A stretch of 64,000 nt of DNA from CAKSQF01 sp051868045. GTDB lineage: Bacteria; Bacillota; Clostridia; Oscillospirales; CAG-272. Below, in pieces: positions 26,939 through 36,582 of the stretch. Where the stretch lies: contig JBJDZN010000041.1 of assembly GCA_051868045.1 (NCBI GenBank), forward strand, positions 27,850 through 91,849, read 5' to 3'. The position numbers and the translations under genes are program-made. Within the stretch, counting starts at the first letter, position 1; the number at the start of each line of letters is the position of its first letter. The notes under the pieces are model-generated. The model made no database searches. It was not told the origin of the DNA and was given only the letters and a program-made list of their open reading frames with translations.

Positions 26939-28666
26939 ATGCTGGTCAGCAAAATGCTTGGAGAGCGGCTGAAGGAAGCCCCCAAGGACTGTGTAATCGA
27001 GAGTCACGCCCAGATGATCCGGGGCGGCTATATGAAATATGTGAGCAACGGCAGCTATTCGCTGTTCATGCCCGGAAAACGAATCACCCGCAAGATCGAG
27101 GAGATTATCCGCCGTGAAATGGACAAAATCGACGGTCAGGAGGTTCTCTTCCCCGTCGTTATGCCTGCATCCCTCTGGGAGGAGTCGGGCAGATACACCT
27201 CCATCGGCAGTGAGATGGCAAGATTCACCGACCGTAACGGCAATCCCATGGTACTGGGCATGACCCACGAGGAGGCGGCAGTTCAGCTTGCCAGAGACAC
27301 CGCCAAATCCTACACCGACTTTCCCTTCATGATCTATCAGATTCAGACCAAGTTCCGGGACGAGCCTCGTGCCAGAGGCGGTCTTATCCGCGTCCGTGAG
27401 TTCACCATGAAGGACGCTTACTCCTTCCACACCTCTATGGAGGATCTGGAGCAGTACTATCAGCGTTGCTACGATGCTTACGTGCGCATCTACAAGAAGG
27501 CGGGCGCAAAGAACGTGGTTGCCGTCAAGTCCGACTCGGGCATGATGGGCGGCTCCGTCTCCCATGAGTTCATGCTTCTGTCCGAAATCGGCGAGGACAC
27601 CCTTGCCATCTGCTCCGACTGCGACTACAAGGCAAATGTGGAAGCGGCAGAGTGCATCGTGGACAACGGAACTCCCGCCGAGCCCGAAGAGCTGACCGAA
27701 GTCTCCACCCCCGGCGTCAAGACCATCGAGGCTCTTTGCAATCTGCTGTCGGTCAAGGCGAAAAAGCTGTGCAAGGCGGTAGTTTATCAGAAGAATGAGA
27801 CCGACGAATATGTGATCGTCTTTATCCGGGGCGATCTGGAGGTCAACGAGACCAAACTGCGCAACTACCTGCGTGAGAACATTCATCCTGCCGCCGAGAT
27901 TGACGGGGACTGCGGCATCGTTCCCGGATTCATCGGACCCGTTGGACTGTCTGCCAAGGCGACGGTGGTCTACGACCGTTCGCTGTCCGGCACTTCCAAT
28001 CTGGTCTGCGGTGCCAACAAGGAAGACACCCATTTGAAAAACTTCAACATCAGCCGTGACGTGGACAATCCCGTCTTCGTGGACGTTGCCAAAGCGACCT
28101 CCGGCGGAATCTGCCCGATCTGCGGCAGACATTCCATCAAGCTCTTCAAGGGCATCGAGGTCGGCAACATCTTCCAGCTGGGAACCAAGTACACCAAATC
28201 CATGAACATGACCTATCTGGACCGTGACGGACAGAGACAGTACCCCATCATGGGCTGTTACGGCATCGGTGTCGGCAGACTGTCGGCATCCATCTGTCAG
28301 GAAAGCCACGACCAGTACGGACCCATCTGGCCCATTACCATCGCCCCCTGGCAGGTAGAGATCTGCAATCTGCGCACCGACGATCCCACGGTCAACTCCA
28401 TTGCAGACAAGCTGTATGCCGATCTTCAGGATGCCGGCGTGGAGGTTCTGTACGACAACCGTGACATCCGTCCCGGCTCCATGTTCGCCGATGCCGACCT
28501 GTTCGGCATTCCCGTCCGTGTGGTGGTCAGCCCCAAGACCTGCGGAAGGGGCGTTGTGGAGGTTGCCACCCGTGACAAGAGTTACAAGGCAGACATCGCC
28601 ATTGAAACTGCCGCATCCGAGATCACTGCCATGGTCAACAGGATGCTGAAGGAATACGAGGACTGA
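26939..28666 (+). CDS. proS: prolyl-tRNA synthetase (bacterial type)
   Basis: Class II synthetase charging tRNA-Pro. AAAGGAGA precedes the ATG at 26939, giving 575 residues, the normal bacterial size; the open frame further upstream includes the promoter and is not coding. Motifs are MPASLWEESGRY and the motif 2 region TKFRDEPRARGGLIRVREFTMKDAYSFH. An inserted editing (INS) domain occupies about residues 225-385, and motif 3 is GCYGIGVGRL. The C-terminal anticodon-binding domain starts around 465 (APWQVEICNL). It is monocistronic. Confidence 0.97.
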   Translation: MLVSKMLGERLKEAPKDCVIESHAQMIRGGYMKYVSNGSYSLFMPGKRITRKIEEIIRREMDKIDGQEVLFPVVMPASLWEESGRYTSIGSEMARFTDRNGNPMVLGMTHEEAAVQLARDTAKSYTDFPFMIYQIQTKFRDEPRARGGLIRVREFTMKDAYSFHTSMEDLEQYYQRCYDAYVRIYKKAGAKNVVAVKSDSGMMGGSVSHEFMLLSEIGEDTLAICSDCDYKANVEAAECIVDNGTPAEPEELTEVSTPGVKTIEALCNLLSVKAKKLCKAVVYQKNETDEYVIVFIRGDLEVNETKLRNYLRENIHPAAEIDGDCGIVPGFIGPVGLSAKATVVYDRSLSGTSNLVCGANKEDTHLKNFNISRDVDNPVFVDVAKATSGGICPICGRHSIKLFKGIEVGNIFQLGTKYTKSMNMTYLDRDGQRQYPIMGCYGIGVGRLSASICQESHDQYGPIWPITIAPWQVEICNLRTDDPTVNSIADKLYADLQDAGVEVLYDNRDIRPGSMFADADLFGIPVRVVVSPKTCGRGVVEVATRDKSYKADIAIETAASEITAMVNRMLKEYED

Positions 28667-28791
28667 CAGAAGACTGACAAGAGAAAGAACCGCATTCGGG
28701 GGCTTTCCCTTGAAGGCTCCGACTTGTCAAAATGCTCTGCCAAAAGAGAAGTGCCGAAGGAGAATTGCGCTCTCTGCGCCTTCAATCTTGC

Positions 28792-28813
28792 TTTTCGCCC
28801 TTACGGGCGAAAA
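28792..28813 (+). terminator. weak hairpin between proS and the two-component genes
   Basis: TTTTCGCCC-TTAC-GGGCGAAAA forms a perfect 9-bp stem followed by ATT only. It could end proS transcription or be part of a dispersed intergenic element, since a similar CGCC-rich hairpin occurs at 10385. Confidence 0.4.
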
Positions 28814-28884
28814 ATTACCGTACTTCATCACAATAACCGATTCCTATTGCCTCTTACTTCAAACTTCAAAAAGCGGGGGTTCTC

Positions 28885-29556
28885 ATGGATTTTCGCATTT
28901 TTATCGTCGAGGACGATCCCGTGATCGCCGGGGCGATTCAAAAACAGTTCCGAGGCTGGGGCTGTGACACCTTCACCGTGTCCGATTTTGCGTCAGTCAC
29001 TGCCGAATTCGTCCGGGCGGACCCCCATCTGGTGATTCTGGACATTTCCCTGCCCTTCTTCAACGGTTATCACTGGTGCGCAGAGATCCGCAAGCTCTCA
29101 AAAGTGCCCATTCTCTTCCTGTCTTCGGCATCCGACAACCTGAATATCGTCATGGCAATGAACATGGGCGCCGACGATTTTATCGCAAAGCCCTTCGATC
29201 TGGAGGTCCTCACCGCCAAGGTTCAGGCACTGCTCCGCCGGGCGTATGACTTTGCTCCCCACATAGGGTTGATGGAATACCGGGGGCTGATGCTGAACCG
29301 ATCGGATTCCAGCTGCCGATACGGGGATCAGGAGGTGGAACTGAGCAAAAACGAGTTCCGAATCCTCCGGATTCTCATGGAAAACCGGGGATCGGTGGTC
29401 ACACGGGATGCCATCATGACCGCTCTCTGGAAATCGGACAGTTTCGTGGACGAGAACACCCTGTCGGTCAACGTGGGACGCCTGCGCAAGAAGCTGGAGG
29501 GCGTGGGTCTTCCCGATTTCATCAAAACCAAGAAGGGCATTGGATACCTCGTCTGA
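28885..29556 (+). CDS. OmpR-family response regulator, Bce-type
   Basis: A DNA-binding regulator of 223 residues. The receiver domain (about 1-118) has the acidic pair E9-D10-D11 and the phospho-acceptor D53 in LVILDISLP, with K at the end of beta-5 (DDFIAKPF). The C-terminal winged-helix domain (about 130-223) has LSKNEFRIL and DENTLSVNVGRLRKKL, typical of BceR-like regulators of peptide-antibiotic resistance. GGGGG lies six bases before the ATG. It is 58 bp upstream of its kinase. Confidence 0.88.
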   Translation: MDFRIFIVEDDPVIAGAIQKQFRGWGCDTFTVSDFASVTAEFVRADPHLVILDISLPFFNGYHWCAEIRKLSKVPILFLSSASDNLNIVMAMNMGADDFIAKPFDLEVLTAKVQALLRRAYDFAPHIGLMEYRGLMLNRSDSSCRYGDQEVELSKNEFRILRILMENRGSVVTRDAIMTALWKSDSFVDENTLSVNVGRLRKKLEGVGLPDFIKTKKGIGYLV

Positions 29557-29614
29557 CGATACTTCCGTATCCGAACAAACTCCCCCGCAAACAAGCATCG
29601 AAAGGGGCATTTTC

Positions 29615-30595
29615 ATGTTGTTTTTGTCCTATCTGAAGAAAATCCGGATGCAACTGATTTCCGTCCCGGTCTGCGCCCTGATTCTCACCGCCATCACCCT
29701 GCTGTCCGATCTTCCCGCCGCAGAACTGCTCTACGGCGGGATTCTTTGCCTGGTTTTTCTCCTGATTCTCGCCATCGTGGACTTTGTCCGCTTTTATCGC
29801 CGACACGTTCTGATGAAGAAGATCGCAGAGGGTCTGCCTCTGAGTCTGGAGCACCTGCCAAAGCCCTGCGATCTTGCCGAAGAGGACGATATTCAGCTGA
29901 TTGAAAGCCTCCATCGGGAAATCACCGCCCTGTCCGACCGTTTTACCGCCGAGCGGCGGGAACGGGAGGACTACTATACCGTCTGGGCGCACCAGATCAA
30001 GACCCCCATTGCCGCCATGCGGCTGCTGATGCAATCGGGGGAGATCGCCTGTCCCGAGGCGGAAGGGGAACTGTTCGAGATCGAGCAGTATGTGGAGATG
30101 GCACTGGGCTATCTTCGCATGGAAAGCGAGTTCACCGATTATCGCATCCGGCAGTGCGATCTTGACGGCATTCTCCGGTCGGTCATTCACGCCTATGCGG
30201 GACAGTTTATCCGAAAAAAGCTGTCGCTGGACTTCCGTCCCACCTCTCTGACGGTTCTTACCGATGAAAAGTGGCTTTCCTTCGTCATCGGACAGATTCT
30301 GCAAAACAGTTTGAAATACACCCGACAGGGCGGGATCACGATCCGAAGCGAGGGAAGAAGTCTGATCATCGAAGACACGGGCATAGGAATTGCTCCCGAC
30401 GACCTGCCGAGAATCGGGCAGAAGGGATTCACGGGGCATAACGGCAGACTGGAGCAGAAATCCACCGGACTGGGGCTATACCTGTGCAGGACGATTCTCG
30501 GACGTCTTTCCCACACGCTGGAGATCACCTCAACCGTGGGTGTTGGAACAAAGGTGGTCATCGGACTGGATCGGACCCATCTCCAGGTGGAATAG
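29615..30595 (+). CDS. Bce-type intramembrane-sensing histidine kinase
   Basis: A 326-residue kinase with two TM helices (about 12-31 and 38-60) separated by only a few residues and no extracellular sensor domain, the architecture of BceS-like kinases that receive their signal from a BceAB transporter. The phospho-acceptor is H126 in VWAHQIKTPIAAM. The catalytic domain has the N box (LQNSLKYT), G1 IEDTGIGI and G2 KSTGLGLYL. GAAAGGGG upstream supports the start at 29615. No BceAB-like ABC transporter lies beside it; the next gene is convergent. Confidence 0.88.
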   Translation: MLFLSYLKKIRMQLISVPVCALILTAITLLSDLPAAELLYGGILCLVFLLILAIVDFVRFYRRHVLMKKIAEGLPLSLEHLPKPCDLAEEDDIQLIESLHREITALSDRFTAERREREDYYTVWAHQIKTPIAAMRLLMQSGEIACPEAEGELFEIEQYVEMALGYLRMESEFTDYRIRQCDLDGILRSVIHAYAGQFIRKKLSLDFRPTSLTVLTDEKWLSFVIGQILQNSLKYTRQGGITIRSEGRSLIIEDTGIGIAPDDLPRIGQKGFTGHNGRLEQKSTGLGLYLCRTILGRLSHTLEITSTVGVGTKVVIGLDRTHLQVE

Positions 30596-30749
30596 GCACA
30601 GGCGGCAGATGCTCCCCGCCGACAAAGGGAGTCTCCTCCCAAAGATTTGACCCTTTGGGGTAAAAACCTCCGTCCACCTGCAAACCTCCCTCAAAAAGGG
30701 CGGCAATATTCCCATTTATCATCAAACCCATCTTCAGAAAACAACCTTT

Positions 30750-30793
30750 GAGGCTGCAGCAAAAACGACAATTTTTGCTGCAGCCTCATTTTT
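30750..30793 (+). terminator. terminator after the kinase gene
   Basis: GAGGCTGCAGCAAAAA and TTTTTGCTGCAGCCTC make a perfect 16-bp stem followed by ATTTTT. It is the same GGCTG...CAGCC design as at 6566 and 9372. The 155 bp between the kinase stop and this hairpin contain no gene. Confidence 0.85.
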
Positions 30794-30820
30794 GTTATCT
30801 ACGATATGCGATTGCTCTTC

Positions 30821-33800
30821 TTATCGGTGCTTCTTACGGTTCCGTTTTCTCAGAATCCCCGCCGCAAGCAGCGACGCACCGATCAGGACGCCCAGCGACA
30901 CCCACAGGATGACGGGAACCGGATGCTCGGTCTTTTCCGTCACTCTGATGGGATACGGATAGGATGCCGCCTCGTATTCGGGTACGCCATCCCCGTTAAG
31001 GTCCCACGGGTCGCAGTTCATGACCAGAATCGCAGACCCCGTCCGGATTCCGTAAAGGCGGCTGCCCTCCAGCCGAACGGTTCCGTTTGCGTCACTGAGC
31101 CGATAGCTTGCCGGAAATGCCGCAATCCCATCCGACCATGCCACATCGGTCAGTTCCAGTTTTCCGTCAACCGGGACGGTCAGCGTCCGTCTGGCAAGGG
31201 GAAGGGGAGCAGGTGTGACGGTCAGTATGCCCGAATAAACGGTGAGGCTGTACAGCCGGGTCACATCCTTGCCCTGGGCATCCAGCACAACCAGACTGCC
31301 GCAGACGTTTTCCGTGCTTCCCGCATAAAGCTGATAGCTGCCCGACTTTATCACAATCTGATCTCCCTCCCTGAGGGCTCCCGACAGCAGTCGGAAATCC
31401 TGACAGGTCAGGGGCGTTCCGTCGTATCCGGCACTTGCATCCCCCATGGTGAGGCTGACGGCAATATATTCGTTTCCGTCGGGTCCCGTCACCAGAATCG
31501 GCTCAAATATGCCTGCATTCTCAACCTCGCCGGCAGAAAGGGCTTCGTCGCCGTTTTTGTCCACTACCGTGACGCTGGGGAAGGACTCGATTTCAAGTCT
31601 GAGGGTTGCCTTTCCCTCCGGAATGGTGTCCTCGTCAACGTCAAACTCGTAGAGGATGCTTCCCTTTGATGCCATAAAGGTGTGAATCCGTTCGGGGTCT
31701 TCACTGTCAGGCTTTGCTCCCGTACAGTTGATACGGACGATGGGCGTTACGCCAAACAGAACCTCCGGCATGTCTTCGGTCATCAGCTCCGAAATCGCCG
31801 GCAGCGTCAGGTCCGTCCCAAGATACACCTTGACCTCATCGGGATTTATCTTGATCTCAATGGGATTCACCGTCAGCGTTCCGTCCAGGACGATCAGGTC
31901 GTACTCGTCGGTCACATCTCTGCCGGAACTGTCGTGAATTTCAAGAATTTCGAAGTAAGAGGAAGAACATCCGGCGAAAAGCTGACTTCCGCCGACTTTT
32001 GCTATGATATAGTCGCCCTCCCGAAGGGATCCGGTAAGAATCTCATAGCCATCTGCAATCAGGGGCGAGCCGTCATAGTCCTTCTCCCCGGAATTCGGTA
32101 CCACAACCAGAGCATCGCCCTGCGTAATATAGCCGTCTCCGGTGACTTCCACGGGAATCCAACCGAAGCTGTCCAGATAGATTTCCACCCATGCGTGAGC
32201 ATTCAGGGCATTGAAGGCGGTCATCCTGCCGCCCTCGGCATCCACCATGAAGCCTCCCACCAAGCGGGCGGGAATCCCCAGCGTCCGATACATCAGCACC
32301 GCCGCCGAGGCGAAATGGATGCAGACCCCCTCCCGACTCTCAGTCAGGAAGTAGATCACGGGATCCACCCCGTCCGGGCAGGACTCGTAGAACAGATTGT
32401 AGGATGCGCAGCCACGGATATAGTCACGGACTGCCGGAATCATGGCAGCCGGATCGGTGTCCTCTGCGAGCTTATACCGGGAGGCAAGTGTCAGCATTTC
32501 TGCCCGTATATCGTCGGGAACCGTCAGATAGTTGGCGTAGACGTAATATTTTTGGTAGTAAGCATCATCCAGCAACACGGAGCCGTCCTGCCGGCACGCC
32601 AGAATATCCTCCAGATCGTCTTGAGGCAGGAAGTTCACCGAATACCCGACCGCCACATCGTGACTCCAGGGCATATTGCAGTCGTTGGGATAGTCCAAAT
32701 CAACACCAAGACCGGGAAGAAGGTCGTAGCCGGGATTGGTGTAAAGTGTGATCGTCCCGGGCAGCACGGGATAATTGTAACTGTTTTTCAGAATATATCC
32801 GGCACTTTCCAGAGCACTAAGCTCCGGCATTCCCGGTATCAGGTTTTCGGTACACAAATCCGGCATTCCCCATCTGCCGCCGCCCAGATAATCGCCGAAG
32901 CTGGTCATACGCAGGTAGTAGGAGCCGCTCTGTTCTGCCACCAGATTGCCCAGAGGTCCCAGATAGTCGGGAAGTCCGGAGTTCATGGGAATGTCGCCCG
33001 ACAGATCGCCCAGCCCCGAAATCTGATCCAGTGAGGGAATTCCCTCGGGCAGAGTGATCGGCAGGTCTCCCGGGTCAGTACCCGGTATGGTACCCGGTGT
33101 GGTACCGGGTGTGGTACCCGGTGTGGTACCGGGTGTGGTCTCAGGAGGAACGTAGTCCGATTCCTTGACGGTCAGGGTTCCGTTTACATAGGTGATGGCG
33201 TAATTGGTCGTCACCGCCTCGCCACTCGGGAGATACAGTCCGAAGGACACCACATTGACCCGGCTGCCCACCTGGGTCTGCTTGGCATAAGACAGTGCCG
33301 TGAGAGCGGTATGGGGATCTGCCAGCGTCCCCTCCAGCAGGACATATCCGGTGGAATACAGGGGCGTTCCGTCGTAGAATTTCTCCGCCGTATCGGTTTG
33401 CAGGGTGATCTCCCGTCTCTTCACGGTCAGTTTGCCGTAGGTTGCCGTGATCTGATAGTTTGCCGTCACATCCTGACCGTCCGGGTCGAGGATGGTGCAG
33501 ACAAAACTGTTGTCCGCACTGCCGGCATTGGTCAGCTGACGGAATACCGGCTTCAGCGTGTCCCCCTTAAGCAGGGTTCCGCCTGTCTGGGTATAGTTCT
33601 CGCAAACAAGGGGAGTCCCGTCGTACACCTTTTCGGCAGAGCCGGTGGTAAAGGACAGCTCGATGGGGGTCACTTTCAGTACGCCGCTGGTCTGAACAAT
33701 CTCATAGCAGGAACTGACATCCATGCCATTGCTGTCCTGAACGGAAAAACGGAGAAGATTGGAGACGGTTCCCACATTCACAATGGAGGTGACCCCTTCA

Positions 33801-34786
33801 ATGACCAGCCGATGTCCGTACAGCAGACTGCCGCCCAAAAGGTCATAGCCCATTTCCGACAGGGCATAGCGGTCGTATTGCTTGGTCGCCGAATGGGTTT
33901 GGATTGTCAGCCGTCTTGGCTCCACGGTCAGCGTGCCGTCCTGAAGGATCAGATCGTACGTTTCGGTCACATCGTTGCCGTCGGAATCGTAGATTCTGCC
34001 GGTAATGCTGTTGACGGCAACGCCCGGTTCGGTGATCATGCCCTCCACGGTCACGTCCAGACGGTCGCCCTCCCGAAGGGTGCCGGATTCAAGGGTCCAT
34101 TGGGGATTCTGCAAAAAATTTCCGTCGTAGACCTTGCTCGCACTTGAAGCCACTACCGTCAGCTTCCGTTTGATCACCGTCAGATAGCCCGACTCCACCG
34201 TCAGATTGTAGCAATCGGTCACGTCGGCACCGTTTTGGTTGACAATACGGAAATTGAGGATCTCCACCGACCGGCTGGTCTGAAGTTCCCCCGTAACCGA
34301 AAGTTCCACCCCGTCCAGACGGTCGCCGTCTGCCAGATTGGACACGCGGATCCGACTTTCCAGTTCCGATGCCCGGGTGCCGTAATAAAGGGTGGTATCG
34401 GGAAAGGTGATCTTGGCATTCCGTCGGCTGATTTCAAAACTGCTGCCCACCTGCCGCACCGTTCCGAAGGGATTGCGGGTCTCGGCGATCATCTCATAGG
34501 AACCGATCTTTTCGGGATAGTCATCCGACCAGTCGTCACTGCCCGTTTCGGCAAAACGGTAGTCCGGGAATGCCAGAAAGGCAGTGGCTCCGTAGCTCGG
34601 AGTGTCTCCGTATACGGCATTTTCACTGTATGCTCCGCCGAAAAAGGTACCGGAGTAGAAAAGCAGTACCAGAATTGCCGCCAAAAGCACCAGTGCAAGG
34701 ATGACGAACACCGGCTTGTGCCGCTTGACGAAGTCGATCCGACGGGCAATCTTCCGCATTTTTTCCACATACGCATCATAGGTCAT
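30821..34786 (-). CDS. surface transglutaminase-like protein with MBG-like repeats
   Basis: A 1321-residue membrane-anchored extracellular protein. Order: short basic cytoplasmic tail, TM helix (about 24-45), four MBG-like repeats each starting with a YDG(T)PL-type motif (about 218, 295, 385 and 470), a (PGTT)n linker (about 549-572), a transglutaminase-like core, two more YDG repeats (about 900 and 1120), and a C-terminal TM helix (about 1290-1312) with a basic RKRNRKKHR tail. In the core, Cys at about 822 (EGVCIHFAS) and His at about 861 (NAHAWVE) are present; the third residue is Glu in GWIPVEVTG instead of the commoner Asp. It is the last gene of the five-gene AAA+ operon. It may cross-link or cleave wall peptides, or act only as a scaffold. 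Confidence 0.82.
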   Translation of the reverse strand: MTYDAYVEKMRKIARRIDFVKRHKPVFVILALVLLAAILVLLFYSGTFFGGAYSENAVYGDTPSYGATAFLAFPDYRFAETGSDDWSDDYPEKIGSYEMIAETRNPFGTVRQVGSSFEISRRNAKITFPDTTLYYGTRASELESRIRVSNLADGDRLDGVELSVTGELQTSRSVEILNFRIVNQNGADVTDCYNLTVESGYLTVIKRKLTVVASSASKVYDGNFLQNPQWTLESGTLREGDRLDVTVEGMITEPGVAVNSITGRIYDSDGNDVTETYDLILQDGTLTVEPRRLTIQTHSATKQYDRYALSEMGYDLLGGSLLYGHRLVIEGVTSIVNVGTVSNLLRFSVQDSNGMDVSSCYEIVQTSGVLKVTPIELSFTTGSAEKVYDGTPLVCENYTQTGGTLLKGDTLKPVFRQLTNAGSADNSFVCTILDPDGQDVTANYQITATYGKLTVKRREITLQTDTAEKFYDGTPLYSTGYVLLEGTLADPHTALTALSYAKQTQVGSRVNVVSFGLYLPSGEAVTTNYAITYVNGTLTVKESDYVPPETTPGTTPGTTPGTTPGTIPGTDPGDLPITLPEGIPSLDQISGLGDLSGDIPMNSGLPDYLGPLGNLVAEQSGSYYLRMTSFGDYLGGGRWGMPDLCTENLIPGMPELSALESAGYILKNSYNYPVLPGTITLYTNPGYDLLPGLGVDLDYPNDCNMPWSHDVAVGYSVNFLPQDDLEDILACRQDGSVLLDDAYYQKYYVYANYLTVPDDIRAEMLTLASRYKLAEDTDPAAMIPAVRDYIRGCASYNLFYESCPDGVDPVIYFLTESREGVCIHFASAAVLMYRTLGIPARLVGGFMVDAEGGRMTAFNALNAHAWVEIYLDSFGWIPVEVTGDGYITQGDALVVVPNSGEKDYDGSPLIADGYEILTGSLREGDYIIAKVGGSQLFAGCSSSYFEILEIHDSSGRDVTDEYDLIVLDGTLTVNPIEIKINPDEVKVYLGTDLTLPAISELMTEDMPEVLFGVTPIVRINCTGAKPDSEDPERIHTFMASKGSILYEFDVDEDTIPEGKATLRLEIESFPSVTVVDKNGDEALSAGEVENAGIFEPILVTGPDGNEYIAVSLTMGDASAGYDGTPLTCQDFRLLSGALREGDQIVIKSGSYQLYAGSTENVCGSLVVLDAQGKDVTRLYSLTVYSGILTVTPAPLPLARRTLTVPVDGKLELTDVAWSDGIAAFPASYRLSDANGTVRLEGSRLYGIRTGSAILVMNCDPWDLNGDGVPEYEAASYPYPIRVTEKTEHPVPVILWVSLGVLIGASLLAAGILRKRNRKKHR
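33078..33137. repeat. 12-bp tandem repeat encoding a PGTT linker
   Basis: About five copies of a 12-bp unit (GGTACCGGGTGT and a one-base-variant form) lie in frame inside the transglutaminase gene and encode PGTT/PGTI units. Gain or loss of a unit would change linker length by four residues without a frameshift. Confidence 0.8.
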
Positions 34787-34835
34787 GTTCTGTTACCGAT
34801 TCCTTTCCCGATTTTTTGTGATTTGCGGTGTCCGT

Positions 34836-35435
34836 TCATTCCTGATCCGAAGCGGACACCATATAGTCTTCCAGATTTTTGACGATGTAGGTTCCGCCGG
34901 TTCTTCCGACATCATCTTCCCATTTGATAACGAACATCAGGCTGTCGCCGCCCTGAAGGGTCATCTCACCGGGCAGATCCAGATAGCTTTCCTCTTCCCA
35001 ATCATCGTCCGAACCGTCCTCGGCGGCAAGATAGACGGTATTTACCGAACGGGTCCCATTGTACTGGGTACAGCTGAGATCGGTGATCCGCAGCTTGCCC
35101 GACCCCCGCTTGTAGATTCGAAGGGTATAGCTGACATAGCCGTCCCCGCCGTCTGAGGAGGTATACACCTGAAGGTCAAGACAGCGAAGCTCAAAGGAGC
35201 TGCTCGTGGTGCTTGTCTCTTCAATTGCGGGCTTGGGACGGCTGCTGATCCCTTCGGTATTGACGCTGTACACGGGACTCTGATCGGGAACCGACGGGTC
35301 GTCCCAAAACAGTCCGAATACCGCCAGTGTCAGCAGCAGAATCAGCACCAATGCCAGACTGACGATAGCTGTGGCAAGGATGCGGATTCCGCCGTCCCGG
35401 ATCACGGTTTTCTTTCTTGGATTTTGTATTTTCAT
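34836..35435 (-). CDS. small membrane-anchored protein of unknown function
   Basis: A 199-residue protein I do not recognise. Residues about 20-43 (LATAIVSLALVLILLLTLAVFGLF) form a TM helix after a basic N-terminus, and the remainder should be outside the cell: a Ser/Thr-rich stretch (about 50-80) followed by a beta-rich domain with the acidic segment EDGSDDDWEEES. It lies 49 bp upstream of the transglutaminase gene and 52 bp downstream of an AAA+ gene, so it is probably part of the same complex. Its start codon lies exactly at the end of the large direct repeat. Confidence 0.7.
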   Translation of the reverse strand: MKIQNPRKKTVIRDGGIRILATAIVSLALVLILLLTLAVFGLFWDDPSVPDQSPVYSVNTEGISSRPKPAIEETSTTSSSFELRCLDLQVYTSSDGGDGYVSYTLRIYKRGSGKLRITDLSCTQYNGTRSVNTVYLAAEDGSDDDWEEESYLDLPGEMTLQGGDSLMFVIKWEDDVGRTGGTYIVKNLEDYMVSASDQE

Positions 35436-36582
35436 CTGTTATCCTGCCTTTCGGGAAGGTTGCCCGACTTCTGTGTCGGTCGATTTTTCAATGGAGGAAT
35501 TTGCCAAGGGTGCGTCTGCACAGGGGAAGTCCGTCCTCCCCGAAGAGGTTGTCCAGACAATCCTCCAGCCCCTTTGCCTCGGTGCGCACATAAACCGGAT
35601 TCTGATTTTCCAGCTTCCGCAGTACCTTCCGGGCGATGATCTGATCCACACCGTCCATCTCCCTGCCTCCGCAGGCGAGATAAACCGGGATAAAGCCCTC
35701 GATCTGGCTCATAATCCGGTTCCCGAAGGTGATGCCCAGATGTCCGATCAGATAGGCATCCAGTGCCTCGATCTTCTCCCGCACCTCTTCGCTGAGCCGA
35801 TATTTCACCCTTGCCTCACGGAACAGCCTGTCCAGCTGATTTCCCGTCAGACTCACGCCCTCGGCACTCCCGGAGGCGGAAAAGGGCTTCGCCCGGCGAT
35901 CCAGATCCAGCACCATGGCACGGTCGTAGACCTTGTCCGAGATGGCGAGGGTCGAATCGTCGTTGTTTGCCGTTCCCACGAACCAGACCGTGTCGGGAAT
36001 GTGGAGCTTGCCGTTCTTCAGCCGTTTGGGATCGTCCGAACGGCTGTCGGACACGATCTCAACGGTGCGGCTCTGACTGTCGGGTAGTTCCAGAACCGAC
36101 AGAAATTCGGCAAAATAATATTCCACACGGGCGATGTTCATCTCGTCCAGCACGGCGACATAGACTCTGTCGTTGGTTCCCGCCTCGTACAGCTTCTGGA
36201 GCAGTTCGGTCTCATGGAAGGTGCCGGTGAACTCGTTGAAATAGCCCAGCAGATCGGTTCTGTCCTTCCAGGAAGGCTGAACGGGAACCATCACGGCATC
36301 GTTGCCCATGAATTTTCCGAAGGCATACGCCAGCGAGGTTTTTCCGGTGCCGGAAATGCCCTGCATAATGATCAGCTTGGTCACCGACATCCCGGCGACG
36401 AAGGATCGGATCACGTCGGCATCGTAGTACAGTCCCATCTGTCCGGCGGCGAAATTCCGGAAACGGGTGCAAAGCTCGGACAGGGTCAGATTGGGGTCCC
36501 CCTTGGGGGTCTGCACCGTCTGACGGTCGGTCTGACACAGCCGATAAAACCGGGGTTCCTCTTCCGCCCCCTTGGCGGAACC
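35432..36582. repeat. 1.15-kb direct repeat, copy 1 (AAA+ domain)
   Basis: Matches 38501-39651 at a constant offset of 3069 bp. By eye there is no mismatch over the first 983 bp (35432-36414); the last 168 bp differ at about seven positions. It begins at the start codon of the downstream gene and covers the intergenic ribosome binding site and all of the AAA+ domain. It ends just after the codons for GSAKGAEEEP, where the membrane-anchor segments differ completely. Confidence 0.9.
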
